From Diphasiastrum complanatum (Eukaryota > Streptophyta > Lycopodiopsida > Lycopodiales > Lycopodiaceae), in assembly GCA_029204225.1 (NCBI GenBank), contig CM055097.1:64358152-64420151 (forward strand): a DNA stretch of 62,000 nucleotides. Reading direction: 5' to 3'. A program made the position numbers and the translations under genes. The notes below the pieces were generated by a model, which was not told the origin of the DNA, ran no database searches, and saw only the letters and a program-made list of their open reading frames with translations. Position 1 is the first letter of the stretch, and each line of letters begins with the position of its first letter. This document shows, one piece after another, positions 34,620-49,163 of the stretch.

Positions 34620-37130
34620 TTTTTGAGGGTCCCATTCCGGAATGGAACGCGCTCCAGAACGGGCAACTAAGATTCAGTCATAGCTTAACTAAGAGGTCAG
34701 TACAAAAACACTTCTCATGCGCAATATGAAACTAGAAGCATATGCACATTAAATGTAAAACTAGAAGCGTGTGCACATTGCATCCAAAAATGCTGATTCC
34801 CCTTTTCAGCGCACAGCATCAAAGCAAAGAATAAACATATTAAGTGTATAAATTCTTCCAAAAATATTGATTTCTCTTTGCAGTGCACAGCACCAAAGCA
34901 CGGAATAAACATATCAAATGAAGGATCACTAGGTTTGTTCAGGACATGCATAATGCTGTTCATAAGCAAGCAGATTCAATCAGAGCTGAGAAAGGTAGAG
35001 AATGGCGGATTTGATGGCAGGAAGAGCGATATTCTTCAATTACTTTTTCCTAAAAATACGTTTTTTTTTTAAATTTGTCATGTTCCGGAACGGGCAACTA
35101 AGCAGAGAACCTTCAGAACAATTTTTGATAGTTAGCCTCAAGTAGCGGAATCCCTTTTCAAGTTCTCTCAATTTATGATACTAACATAGCCAGAGAAAGG
35201 CAATTTCGGAACACTGAATCTGGTTACTGATCAGCCTTTGATAGAAACTTGGATTTTGTGGACCTGAATCTTCTACCAAGCCAAATAATCGCATGTGTAT
35301 ACGTGTATACAAGTTTGAAGTATTACTACTGAAAAAGAAAAAAAACTTTCAAGAGCTGGAGAATATTTGACTAAGGGCATAACAACATAGTACAAAAGTT
35401 CACTTCATGTAGACAAGTAGCAGGAGAGGAGGGACAAGAAATAAGTGGAAATGTAAAGACAAATCAAGGATCAATTTTTGATATTATCTACATCACATGA
35501 CCATATTCAGCCTAGATGAGCAATGTTTAGAAAAGTTACCACATAGAAATTTAAAGATAGTGAAAGAACACAAATGTCAATGTGAGGGACTAAGAACTCA
35601 ATCAAAACTGCATCGAAGTAGATCTCCGATCCTCCTGCAATTCAGGGAGAAAATTCAAAGAACACATAAGTCCTGTAAAAGGCAATTAAGATATCTATAG
35701 CACACTTCAAAAGGAAGATCACGGGTCTTTTTTGAATACTACTCAAAAGTGCATGGTAGACTTATGGGCAATGGAAATATATTCAAGAGCTTCAAGAAGA
35801 CATTACTGTTGCACAAAAGAAAAAATATATAGATTGCTTACAGAACAAAAAGAGAAGGCAGAGTTAATAGGATGCATGAAGAAGAACTGGGGCTTGAATG
35901 AGATGGACAAAGAGCTCCTTTTTACAATTTGGAGAAATCTGGACAATGATGTGTCAACTTTGGTGGATTCAGTTTTGATGGGTTCAACCCTTTCCTACCA
36001 GCTTTTAACTAGGTTAATTAAATGGGTCCCAATAAGATTATCAAGCTTTAACTATGTAAATAAGGCTTACACATTGATAGTTAAGATGATAGCAAATTAG
36101 TTAGCTATGATCCTTCAACAGGTATTGGATATTAGAGTATGGCTTCATCATAACAGAACAACTATGGATCTTGCTTACCATCTTGAAGACTATAAATTAA
36201 TGGAATTTGAGATGGGCAAAGCTTTGACAGAGTAGAAATTTTTGTTTTAAACCTATAGTCATATGGGTGTCCTTAAAGCTTCTGGTCTGCATCCAGACCT
36301 TAGAAGCCCGTTCCGACCAAAATGGGTCGGAATGTTCCGTTCCGTACGTTCCGGAACGTTCTTGGTCAGAACGATATTTTTTAAGTTATAAAAAATAATG
36401 TATATTAGCTGCATTTCTTAGAAGCCCGTTCCGACCAAGATAGTCGGAACGTTCCGTTCCGTACGTTCCGGAACGTACTGGGTCGGAACGAGTTTGTTCA
36501 CAATGTTTAAAAAAAAAAACATAATGCGCTGGTCTTCTGCGAAATCTAGTGAGGTAACACCCTGCTGGCCCGCGACTTCACCATTTCAGAACACCTGCTG
36601 GCCCACAACTTCACGATTCACAACAGCGAGCAGGGATTTAGCACCACATACGCAACAGCTCAGTTTTATCGTTCATCACTTCAATTTCACAAGAGAATGA
36701 TTCCGCTAGCCTCAGATAAAGCTTCAAATAATCTATCTTGGTGTCTTCTTTGATAATTTTTTCTTACCTGATAGATACTGCTAGCCTCGGATAGATTCCG
36801 CTAGCCTCAGATAAATCGGATAAAGCAGATTCCGTTCTATCTTGGTGTCTTCTTTGATAATTTGAACAGGTAATAGAAGAACGGATCTTCTATAATCGAT
36901 AATAATTATCAGGTAAAGCTTCAAAGAAAAAATAGAACGGATCAAATATTAAAGTGTAAAAATCCTTTGTATAAAAAACGTATTTTTTTAATTTTTGTTT
37001 TGAGGGTCCATTCCGCGTTCCGTTCCGGAACGTCCGGAACGGGCAACTAAGCTGCATTTTATATGAATTAAATCCTTTGTAAAAAACGTTTATTTTTTTG
37101 AGGGCATCGTTCCGGAACGGGCAACTAAGA
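34620..37130. repeat. Cluster of GTTCCGGAACGGGCAACTAAG-type repeats
   Basis: GGAACGGGCAACTAAG or close variants occur at about 34650, 35085, 37035 and 37112. Three are preceded by an AAAAACGTATTTTT-like tract and GAGGGTCC/GAGGGC. At about 36306-36385 and 36424-36490 paired arms CCCGTTCCGACC...GGTCGGAAC flank TTCCGTACGTTCCGGAACGT. The shared GCTGCATTTTATAT flank at 34568 and 37051 points to repeated insertions of one family. Probably terminal sequences of small DNA transposons; class unknown. Confidence 0.55.
35732..36100 (+). other. Open frame of 122 codons, unrecognised
   Basis: Protein-like composition (CTKEKIYRLLTEQKEKAELI, KELLFTIWRNLDND) with no known motif. Similar composition continues after the stop to about 36235. 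It has no visible promoter or start context, lies inside the repeat cluster, and may be a transposon or gene relic. Confidence 0.2.
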
Positions 37131-37139
37131 TCCAGACGT

Positions 37140-39400
37140 ATACTGTAGCAGAATCAATAATAAGAGGTTAATCTTACCTGTCTCCTCCCTAGGCAAATGT
37201 TGTTCATCCAAACTATCCACTTTCTCTATTACTATTTGATGTGGTTACAATCCCTCCGATTACAAAGATAACATGGGTAAAAGAACAGGGAATCTACAAA
37301 ATACTCCAAGTGGGCAATATGAAGGTCCCTTTGCAGATGACATACGTTTCGTTTCAAGTCGTCGTAAAAACCGACTTAAGAATCTGTTATATAGAATGTG
37401 ACAATTTTCTGAAGGCTTTCAGGTACACTGTTTAAGTACTGAGGCATCAAAATTGCTGCCGTTATCATCAAAAGGCCCTACAATAGTAGATATATAGTCT
37501 GAGCTTTGATATCACCCATTATCAGACACCTATTGGTCCCACTCAGTGTACAGATATCTAAGCATGACACAACAAGTTGCTTATTACAGAAAATTCAAGA
37601 AACTTGGCAAGTTGGGGGGGGAAGACTGAAAAGTGACTATTCTACCCAGGATAAGAATCTTAAAACACATACTTTCCTGCACTAGCTCATCAACTATCTT
37701 TGTTGGAGAGATATACTACTATTTTTAAGAAAAGTACAATAGAACTCTACCCACTTTCTATGGAATCATGGGCTCACTTATAATGCTTGTGATCATTCAC
37801 AAAGCTTATAGCCTTAGTAAGAGTTGGATGCGCATGACACAGAGGCACTTCAGTTATTAAGTGATTGTATTCTAGCCTCCAGCATGTCACATCAACCCTC
37901 ATGAGTTGTGCTATTTGATGGCCTATTGATGGCCCAAAGGAAGATTGTTAGCATGATGACATCACTGCCTTATATGATCTGCTATGAGGGAAAAGATTAT
38001 ATCTTCAATATGCTTGAAGCATGGAACACAAAAACCTAAATCAGCATCACCGCTGACAGGAGATTATCAAATTAGGCAAGAGGAGAATGGTACTCAGTTC
38101 CTCTATCTTGCAAGTTGTCCATGGGCATCAAAGAGAACACGATCAACATTAGCCACAAGCAATATATACATTGTCGAGCTACCAGCTCATGACATCAGTA
38201 ATCTCAGGATTATGAGAAGATACCATTGCTGCAATATGATAAAGAATACTTGACAGCACACAGCTAGCACCTGACTGGTAACAAAAGAGAGGAGTGAGAG
38301 TATCTTATAAATATGTTTTGCCTTAATATCAAATCCAAAATTTTCTAGGTGGGCAACAGAATAGCCATTGCCCGTCTAGAAATCAAGATTTTCAATCATT
38401 AACCACATTACAATTGGTAAGCTCAAGACAAAACATGGTGTTTAGAATGTCAATTCAAAGCATGTCAACAGAATTTCAAGGAGCTACAGCCGAGTGCCTA
38501 GTAAAATATGATACAATGCCTAACTATTTGGTTAGGAAATTTTGTGGACATACAGTACTTTGGGGCTTGTTGGCCCAGCACCCATTTTACTTAGCAACAA
38601 GACCCATGGGTATTATTATTCATAGGCATATGGGCATACAATATTATTTGGGTTTATGGGCCCACCATCCATTCGACTTAGCACAACCAGCGGCTAATCT
38701 ATTCAGAAGCGTAGTGATCACTTTCAGGACCAGCTATAATTTTATTGAAAAACCACGATTCCTTTCAGGATAAATAAGAGAAGAGCACACCATTTTTGCA
38801 GAAATTTGTTGGTCTTTTTAGACAATTCCTTTCAAATTAGGGATTCAGCCCTAACCTCAGTAGAGTATACTTAGGAAGTAGACATTTATTTGGTAGCTTA
38901 CTATTTGGTTTCTTTCTCTAAGTTCTTTGTAAGAGACTAGTTGCTCTTCCTTGCACAACATTAGCTATTGACTACTGTTATGTTCTTGAAGAATTGAGTA
39001 GAGTCACCAGATCATCTTTTGTCATATAATCTCTATTAAGTACTTCCTCCAAACCCTATGGCAATGAAGCGTAATCATAAAGTAGATAATATGACATTAT
39101 AATCTTTCTCTATTGATTATAATCAGCAAGCATTGTTTGACGGGACTTACCCTGCCGATTCTAAGATCGTATCCCAGGTAGCGTTTCAATAACAATAACA
39201 ACCTTCAGACATTACTCATTGGAAAGTTTAAAAGCTCAATAATCCATGAATCTAAAAATCATCAAACAATCAACCTAATAATTCAATTGACAACACATAC
39301 AAGGTACCAATCCACAAAAATTCTGAAAACAATTCTGCATGCTATGTGAAAAGGAAAAAGTAAGTGCATTCTTCAACTGCACATGACCACAAATCAAACT
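37140..39400. other. No recognisable gene
   Basis: Short open frames only. This is the region downstream of the SKP1 gene. Confidence 0.4.
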
Positions 39401-39496
39401 GTTCCTTCAGCCTGGAACAAAACTTGAGCTATTCATCAACAGGAAATAATGTCTCAATCACAAGTTTTCCAACTCCACCTTAGTCAAAGGAGGATT

Positions 39497-40932
39497 TTAC
39501 TCAAATGCCCATTGATTTTCTCGCCTGACTTCCTCTTCTTCCTCAGGGGTGAAGTCATTTTTTATATTAAATGTCTTCCGTATCTCGTCTGGAGTTTTGC
39601 CTTTGATCATATCAGCAACAGTTTGGCATGTCAAATCAAGTAAACTCTTTATGTTGAGATAATTTGCAGCCTACAAGAGAAAAAAATCACCAATTAAGCT
39701 TATTGCGTAACCAGATTTACATTGAAACACAATACATCGGTTCAGAAACTCTACAAAGCCCAGAACAGCGCAAAGATTGTAAGATTGTGCAAAATTTTAA
39801 TAAGTAGTCAGAAAACTTTGATATGACTGATACTGCAATAAAAGTCCCAATTTAGTCAAAGCACCCAATTTTCAGCATCTACAGAAAACCATTCCTAGTT
39901 TGCAGTATCACCCAAACTTCCGTGATGCTAGTTGTGCATGGCAATCAGGAATGAGGCAGCTAGCCACAACAAGGCAACGGTGCCAACAAGTTGGATTCAC
40001 AAGATGTACTTGGAGTCTGCGTCTAAACTTCTTTCAAAGAGAAAGCCTCATGCTCAAATTTGAATTTTTAAAAAAGATAGGTGAAATCAACGTTGAAAAC
40101 AGTAAAAAGCGGCTACCTCTTCAGTGTAGTGTCTACTAGTAAAAATAATAAATCTTCAAAAATTGTAGAAAGAAGAGAAGATAGACAAAACTTAAGCTCA
40201 CGTACAACCCTTGAAAATAAAAAACCTAGGATAACAATAACGAAATTGCTGCCGAATAGCTAACAAGCTTGGTGGGAGAAAAGAACAGTCGAACAACACG
40301 GGCTTAACATTGTGAAACAGAAGCACAGATGCAGGAGCTGTCATGCGACTTAACAGAAATAGGGTGTCGATGCCACAATAATAAAAGGAGCATGCAGAAT
40401 AGGAATGAGAATGAGACTTGTTCAGAACCTAAATATGCAACTACGTAGATCTCATTGACCACACCCGATGCTAAACAAATATGATGAATAAGTGATTAAG
40501 CAACGTGGTGTGTACAATTCTGACAAACAACACATGTCAGAAAATTAACTCTCAAAAACTAGCCAATGAATTGATCCTTGTCATGATAGGCTGAAAGTCA
40601 AACCACCAGGGGCATGATGAAGTTTAAGATACCAGAATGAGATCAAATAGGGTAGCTTGATCAACTTTGACAAACTCGGCATCCCATGCCTTAACATCTT
40701 CCTCAGAAACGGCCGTTTTGTCCTCGCCCGCTTTCTGCAACTCCACATGGTACTTGCAGTATTCAATCACCTTGGCAAGAATTTTGCTGGAAACATTAGG
40801 CAGCGGAATGGGGCTATCAGTGCCGGTGTCTTCGATCATATTCTTCACAGTCTGCGACTCAAAAGCCACTGATTCATCCACCACAAACATCTCCTCATCC
40901 GAACTCCTCAACTTCACCTTTCCGCTCGACAT
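39497..40932 (-). CDS. SKP1: SKP1-like core subunit of SCF ubiquitin ligases
   Basis: Two coding exons, 40932-40633 and 39670-39497, joined by a 962-bp GT-AG intron (donor CTG|GTATCT, acceptor TTGTAG|GCT, phase 0), give 157 residues, the usual SKP1 length. The start [12 protein letters not shown] is typical; an in-frame ATG at 40959 would add nine atypical residues. Residues 1-65 form the BTB/POZ-like fold (cullin-1 contact) with [21 protein letters not shown]. The C-terminal half has the F-box-binding helices ([35 protein letters not shown]) and ends with the canonical NQWAFE. It links F-box proteins to CUL1 in nucleus and cytosol. The intron after FDLIL is at a known SKP1/ASK position. The frame is intact, with no sign of pseudogenisation. 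Confidence 0.96.
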
Positions 40933-40989
40933 CTTTCCCCCGCAAAAACTCCTCCTCACACAGATCCCGCAAATGTACCACTATTTCTT

Positions 40990-41795
40990 CACCGCTCAAC
41001 AATAACGATACTATCCTAGCTAAATGCTTTGCAAAACCGGTGAATAGACACACACGAAAGGCAAGGGAAGAAGAAAGCAAGCAAGTAAAACTGAATGCAA
41101 ACGAAGCGCCGCTGAACAATATTGATACTACCCTAACTAAACGCATGCAAAACTAGTGAAAACAGACAGAAAACAAAGGCAAAAGAAGGAGAAAGCAGGC
41201 AAAACTGAATGCACACGAAGCGCCGCTCAGCAACAATGATACTACCCCAACTAAATGCTTGCAAAACTAGTGAAAATAGACAGAAAATAAAGGCAAAAGA
41301 AAAAGAAAGCAGGCAAAACTGAATGCAAACGAAGCGCCGCTCAGCAACAATGATACTACCCTAACTAAACGCATGCAAAACTAGTGAAAATAGACAGAAA
41401 ACAAAGGCAAAAGGAGAAGGCAGGCAAAACTGAATGCACACGAAGCGCCGCTCAGCAACAATGATACTACCCTAACTAAATGCTTGCAAAACTAGTGAAA
41501 ATAGACAGAAAATAAAGGCAAAAGAAGGAGAAAGCAGGCAAAACTGAATGCAAACGAAGCGCCGCTCAGCAACAATGATACTACCCTAACTAAATGCTTG
41601 CAAAACTAGTGAAAATAGACAGAAAATAAAGGCAAAAGAAGGAGAAAGCAGGCAAAACTGAATGCAAACGAAGCGCCGCTCAGCAACAATGATACTACCC
41701 TAACTAAACGCATGCAAAACTAGTGAGAATAGACAGAAAACAAAGGCAAAAGAAGAAGAAAGCAAGCAAAACCAGATATAAAAGACGAGCGAGCA
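40990..41795. repeat. 114-bp minisatellite, about seven copies, in the SKP1 leader region
   Basis: Landmark CGCCGCT(C/G)A recurs at 41107, 41221, 41335, 41446, 41560 and 41674, giving spacings of 114, 114, 111, 114 and 114. Inner copies are nearly identical while the copy nearest the gene is most diverged. In the sense of SKP1 each unit has a pyrimidine-rich tract ending TTTTCACTAG, which looks like a 3' splice site. The array lies between the promoter modules and the start codon, so it is probably transcribed or within a leader intron. Confidence 0.9.
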
Positions 41796-41872
41796 ACAGG
41801 AAAAGCGAGGAGCGAGCAGGATCGAGAGACAAAATGATGGATCGGAACGAAATGACGACGTCTATCGAGGGA

Positions 41873-41983
41873 GCTTAACGGCACGGGATATCTCCAGCGC
41901 AACCCCTTGGATATCCGCCACATGGCACACTGCCACTTGGACTCTTATCGACAGCTGCTCCAAACCACGTGGCAGAATCTCAA
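41873..41983 (-). promoter_or_regulatory. SKP1 proximal composite promoter module
   Basis: Read on the minus strand: TTGAGATTCTGCCACGTGG (G-box at 41973-41966), TCCAAGTGGCAG (first base 41941), GCCATGTGGC, ATCCAAGGGG (41912) and TTAAGC (41878). The first part matches the GOST promoter over 18 consecutive bases. Motif order and spacing are as in the other two copies. Confidence 0.65.
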
Positions 41984-42104
41984 GGTTTAAAATAAGATCC
42001 GACGGTGGAGAGCGTTCGGTAGTGCAATGTGTCTAAGATGACTTCTATATGAAGAATTCAAGAAAGGCAGGCTTCAAAGGTCGTGAATAGACTATTTGCG
42101 TGAG

Positions 42105-42207
42105 GCTTAAGGGCACGAAGTGGTCTACGCGCGCCCATTTGGATGCTAGCCACGCGTCAAAAGCTGCCACTTGGATACATCTGAGTGGCTTCTGGATTAC
42201 ACGTGGC
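42105..42207 (-). promoter_or_regulatory. SKP1 distal composite promoter module
   Basis: Read on the minus strand: GCCACGTGTAATCC (first base 42207), TCCAAGTGGCAG (42175), GACGCGTGGC, ATCCAAATGGG (42144) and TTAAGC (42110). It lies about 230 bp upstream of the proximal copy. Its central part (GACGCGTGGC...ATCC.AATGGGCG) is closer to the GOST copy than the proximal copy is. Confidence 0.6.
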
Positions 42208-44549
42208 AAAAGCCTAATGATGTCGCCAATCATCGAACGGTGAGGAGCTTGAAGTCTTGGTGTGCCTGTAAGACAAGGGAGATGGCATTGTACTCCTACT
42301 AGGTTTGCAATCGTCCGAACGTCAGCCGTCGTGCCCGTCAAAAACGTCAAAATGAGAAACAGGGAACGGTCCTTTTTCATGTACTGAAGTCTGCCTGCCC
42401 TCATTTGTACGTCACTATGGCCTGTCATGATGGCTTTCAAATTTCAATGACCTTCCCTAAGGAAAAAAAAACAGAGATGACCCTCCCACCTAAAAACATA
42501 AGAAGCAAGTACTGCTTTGGCCCCAGCAAGCTCTCACCCACATGTTATTTTTTTTTAACTGGCACCCAAACAAAGATCCCATAATCAATCCCGCGGATTC
42601 TTCATAGCCCGTTAAACTTCAAACTTGACCCCACTCTCACATTCATGTGGGTGCTCAGAAGAGCGGTGTCAATGTCGGTTCCTAGGAAAAATGGCACTGG
42701 TGCCCAAAAAAATGGTGTGGGTGCAGGCGACTATGGCGCCGCTGCCCAAGATGTGGGTGCGGGTCCTCGAGATGGTGGCACAAGTACTCGGGGTGCAAGT
42801 GCCCAGGTGCCAGGGTTCCTATGAAAAACTGCTGGCAGTGCTCGAAATGCCAAGTGCCCGCAGGTGGCCGGTGCTCGCAAGACACTGGGCCCTAAGAGAT
42901 TTTTTTTCCAAGAGTCGCACATTGGGTTTGATTCCTAACCTCAAACATATTCGGCCATGTGCTCTGAAGCTCCAACAGAGAAGAACGATGTCCATTTGCA
43001 CTGAAATTAGCATAGCATTGGTTGGATGGGCCATTTCATTGTGCAACTCCAAACGGTCTAAGATGCCAGCATATGTGTCCCAAAATGTCTAATTTTTCAT
43101 ACAAACCCTATGGCATGATCTCCCTCTTGAACGCCATCTTCTCCTTCCAAAATTATTCTCGCTTTTGTTTCTTTGTGAGCTCTCCTCCTCATTGGATTCC
43201 AGCATGTGTCCTCCTACATATAACACCCTTCTACTTGCTCTCTTGCACACCACCATTGCATCTATTTATCTCTACAGTTGGCTACATGATCAGTTGCATA
43301 CCTTGCGTTGGAGTTGTACAATTTTGGAAGTCTATTCATTTTGTTGGTGAACTGAGTTGTTGCATCTTCTCTTTCTAATCAGACTAACTTTGGATCTTCT
43401 AGAAAGGTGTGCACACAATTTTTTGTAACAAATATGCATTTCAATGAGGTCGATGTGCCCTGTTGGGGCTAACGGTGAGCAAACATTTCATAAAGAGTCC
43501 TTTTTATTGAAATTGTTGACTCCTTTTGTAGGTGCCAATACAAAGGAAATCAACAAATCTAGTTTTTTTATTGCTTGCTTTACGGACTTTAGTTACACTA
43601 CTTGGCTAAATGAGATTTCGAAGTTGCTAACTTGACATAATTATATACACACACAAGCAAAGGTTCTTTTTTAACTGAAATCACACACTTAAAAAATGTC
43701 TAAAGATCATATCCTAACAAATAGAGATAACCTACGAGATGATACACTTTCATAGTTATGGCTCTATGGCTAATGAGGTAAATGTAACCGCTTGTTGAAA
43801 ATTTAAGATGATTCATGCATATCTCCTACTTGACCTAAATTTTTATACCTTTCTTGAAATAAGATAATCTAGTAAAGACATTGCGCTATCATTAACCCGT
43901 CTTTGTCGTATTGGAATCATTAGTACCTAAGGAGGGTGTTTCGCTTAAATCATTTGGAGATGGGTAGCTCTTAGGAGACGTCTTCGCCTCGCATCCAGGT
44001 ATGAAGTTATATGCAATAATACCAGTATGTTTTGTCTTCTCACCTTTTTTAGGGTTTATGCAAGCATGCCAAACGCATAGTGCAATACGGTCTATTTGCT
44101 CATGAAAAACTCAATGATGGGGTAATAATGTTTGTTTTCAAAGTTTAGTCTTGAAGGTATGCATCTCATGTTTATATAAGAATGTAAGGACAGTTGTTAT
44201 ATGTATGCTATTGTTTGGCTTAGGGTTTGGCTCTAGTGGGCTTGTATGGCATGGATTTTCCCAAGCTATAAGGTGCTTTGACTCCTAACTGTCTTCATGG
44301 GACGTCCTTGGGGCTAGTATGGCACGTATTTGCCCTAGTATCTACCACTGATGCAAGAGTCATGACTATTTGTATACTGTGTATTGCAAGATAGCTTCTT
44401 ATGTGTGTAGAATGTTAATGTGAACTTAATACATTCGGTAGCCCTTACGCTGATCAGTATCTACCTTTGTACGGTTTCATTTTAGGGCAAAATTTATTGC
44501 TATTGGGGAAGATTGGACATATGATTTGTATTTGCAATTGAGCTGATAA

Positions 44550-47040
<2,491 letters not shown>

Positions 47041-47742
47041 TACAAAATTAGTAAGTGGAACTGACACAGACTTTGGCAAAGGTTTAGGCTTTTTTATAAA
47101 TAAGTAAACTAGCTTTTTTATTTTCTTCTCAGAGAACTGATATTTTTGCATAAAGTTGTGAATTTTTACTAGCAACTAGATGAACAGTCACTTTGGCCTT
47201 CTATTTTTGGTATTATTCTTTGCCGACCTGGCAGTAGATAGATTCAAATCACACCTATGCACAGTGAATCAGGCGAAGGTTCTTTTTTTGTATTTTTCAG
47301 GGTTTTGCTGGTTTTTTTGTGGTTTTTCTGATGTTTTTGCAAATATGTTGGGAATAAATCTTTGCCATTCAATCTGAAGATTCTGTTAATGAAACTGAAG
47401 CTTCTTGAAACTCGACAAAGGTTTCTTGTCTGAGAGGATAAAAATTTATCAGATCTTATGACGATTTTGCCTCCTTTTTGTTTAAATTTGACAGAATTGA
47501 CCGATTTTTGTTGTTTTTTTTTTCTTCTAATTTCTCAGATCCAATTGGACCTTAAGAATTGTGATCTGAACTGCTCAACAATCAGATCCACTCAAATCAA
47601 GCAAAATCACCCTCAATTTAACTCTAAAATGCAATTTTAACCCTATGCATGCCAAAACAAGATGCCTAATGCAGGCTAACCATCAACCAAACAAGCTGCA
47701 ATCTGAAAAATTGGCGTAGCTCCCCGGCAATTGCCCCAAAAT

Positions 47743-47910
47743 TGTAGTGGGGTTAATTTTCTAGCCTATCCTCAACCCAAGATCCAAGCAATCTAGCATC
47801 AAGGAGATGAAGTTAGTCGCCACGCAGAGGTTCGATCTCATGAGAGCGATAACATATTTCAGATGTCAGCATGAATGGAAGATCCACATCTAACTCCAAC
47901 ATCCATATAT
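47743..47910. repeat. Repeat shared with 56042-56206
   Basis: The words ATCCAAG(A/C)AATC, CTAGCATCAA(G/A)GAGATGAAGT, CAGCATGAATGGAAGAT and CACATCTAACTC occur in the same order in both places. The 56-kb copy sits where the 3' LTR of a gypsy element is expected, so this is probably an isolated LTR piece. Confidence 0.55.
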
Positions 47911-48503
47911 TGAGTGCTTGTCTGTAGTCGACACTCGAAACTCCTTTGATAGTTTGACTGCCTTCGATAGATTGATTGTCGCGTAGGTACTTGTCTTCAA
48001 TTCTTGTGTATTTATGTAGATTGTGTGAAAATGCAAATAAATATACATCAATATGAATAAAAATAGATTAGCTATGGGATTTAGGGGGAGAAGGAATAAA
48101 TCCAACACCTAGAAGAAGACCAATGTGGTGATTAAGTGGGAAAAACTCTATGGCAACCACTCTAGAAATATATCACTGAAATCTTGCCTAAGTTTCTTAA
48201 AGATTCACTCTCTGGTGTGAATCCAAAACCTACATCACTGTGCATTCAACTTTATACAAAAGATAATACAAAGATAGAATATATACATATCCATCAAGTT
48301 TTGCGAGTGAGCCATTGTATAAGAATGACAGATTATGAGTTACATAAGTTTTCTTTCAATATTTCTAGTTGAAAGTCCTTGGACAAGCTCGGTATAAAGC
48401 GTAAATTTACCAATGTAGGATCTATTCTAGTAGAAAAATGAGAATATACTTCTTGCAATTCTTGCAAGTACATATCAAAATCATGGAGGATAGACAAGAA
48501 GGC

Positions 48504-49150
48504 TGTGAAAAATACAGATCCTAAGTGGATCTAAACTCCAAGATCATTGGCTTGAATGCTTGCACTCCAAACTACATAAGCTAGGAATTGGCAACACATT
48601 CTATGCTACCTAGAATGCAAAGAACTTGATCAAAAAGCATTTATCACAAATGGAAACTTCCATAAACATCAAGTGTGGCCCAAAATAGCATTATACAGTC
48701 CATAATACATCAGCCTATCACTTTTGGAAAGCACCTAAGATCATACACACAAAGCTTGAACTCAATCACTACACAATGCCAACAATGGAAGGAGAACCCA
48801 ATAGAAAAATCTCTCATTAAGCAAATGAATACAATGGATCTGCTCCAACCTGTTTCTCCACGGCCTACCTGCTATATATAGCTGAGAGAGATGACTCTCT
48901 CTCCTCTCTCTAGACCCTCCTTACCTAAAATATGCCCTATATAGGTAAAATTGGCATATATGTCCAAAATACATGAAAATGGACTCATTTCGAAGGTCTT
49001 GAAGTTTGACACTTCTTCATACTGAAAAAATACACTTACTAAAAATATCTAGACCTGTTTCACACGTGTGAAAAGTCAGATCCTAAACTATGTGCCATTT
49101 TTAGCAATTTTGGCCTAAAACTAGACAAGGAAATGTTGACAATTTTCACA
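48504..49150 (-). repeat. 3' LTR of the 48504-54057 element
   Basis: 647 bp. It pairs with 53411-54057 and carries TATATATA followed, in the element's sense, by the polyadenylation-prone AT-rich part. Confidence 0.95.
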
Positions 49151-49163
49151 CTCCCTCTTCAAC

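Noticed and set aside
40581-41146. Several overlapping frames around the SKP1 first exon
   Set aside because: Only the frame giving SKP1 has homology and proper splice sites; the others are shadows or repeat-array frames.
42625-43092. 155-codon frame over GTGCCC-rich DNA
   Set aside because: Composition comes from a degenerate short repeat and the minus strand is equally open; no domain.
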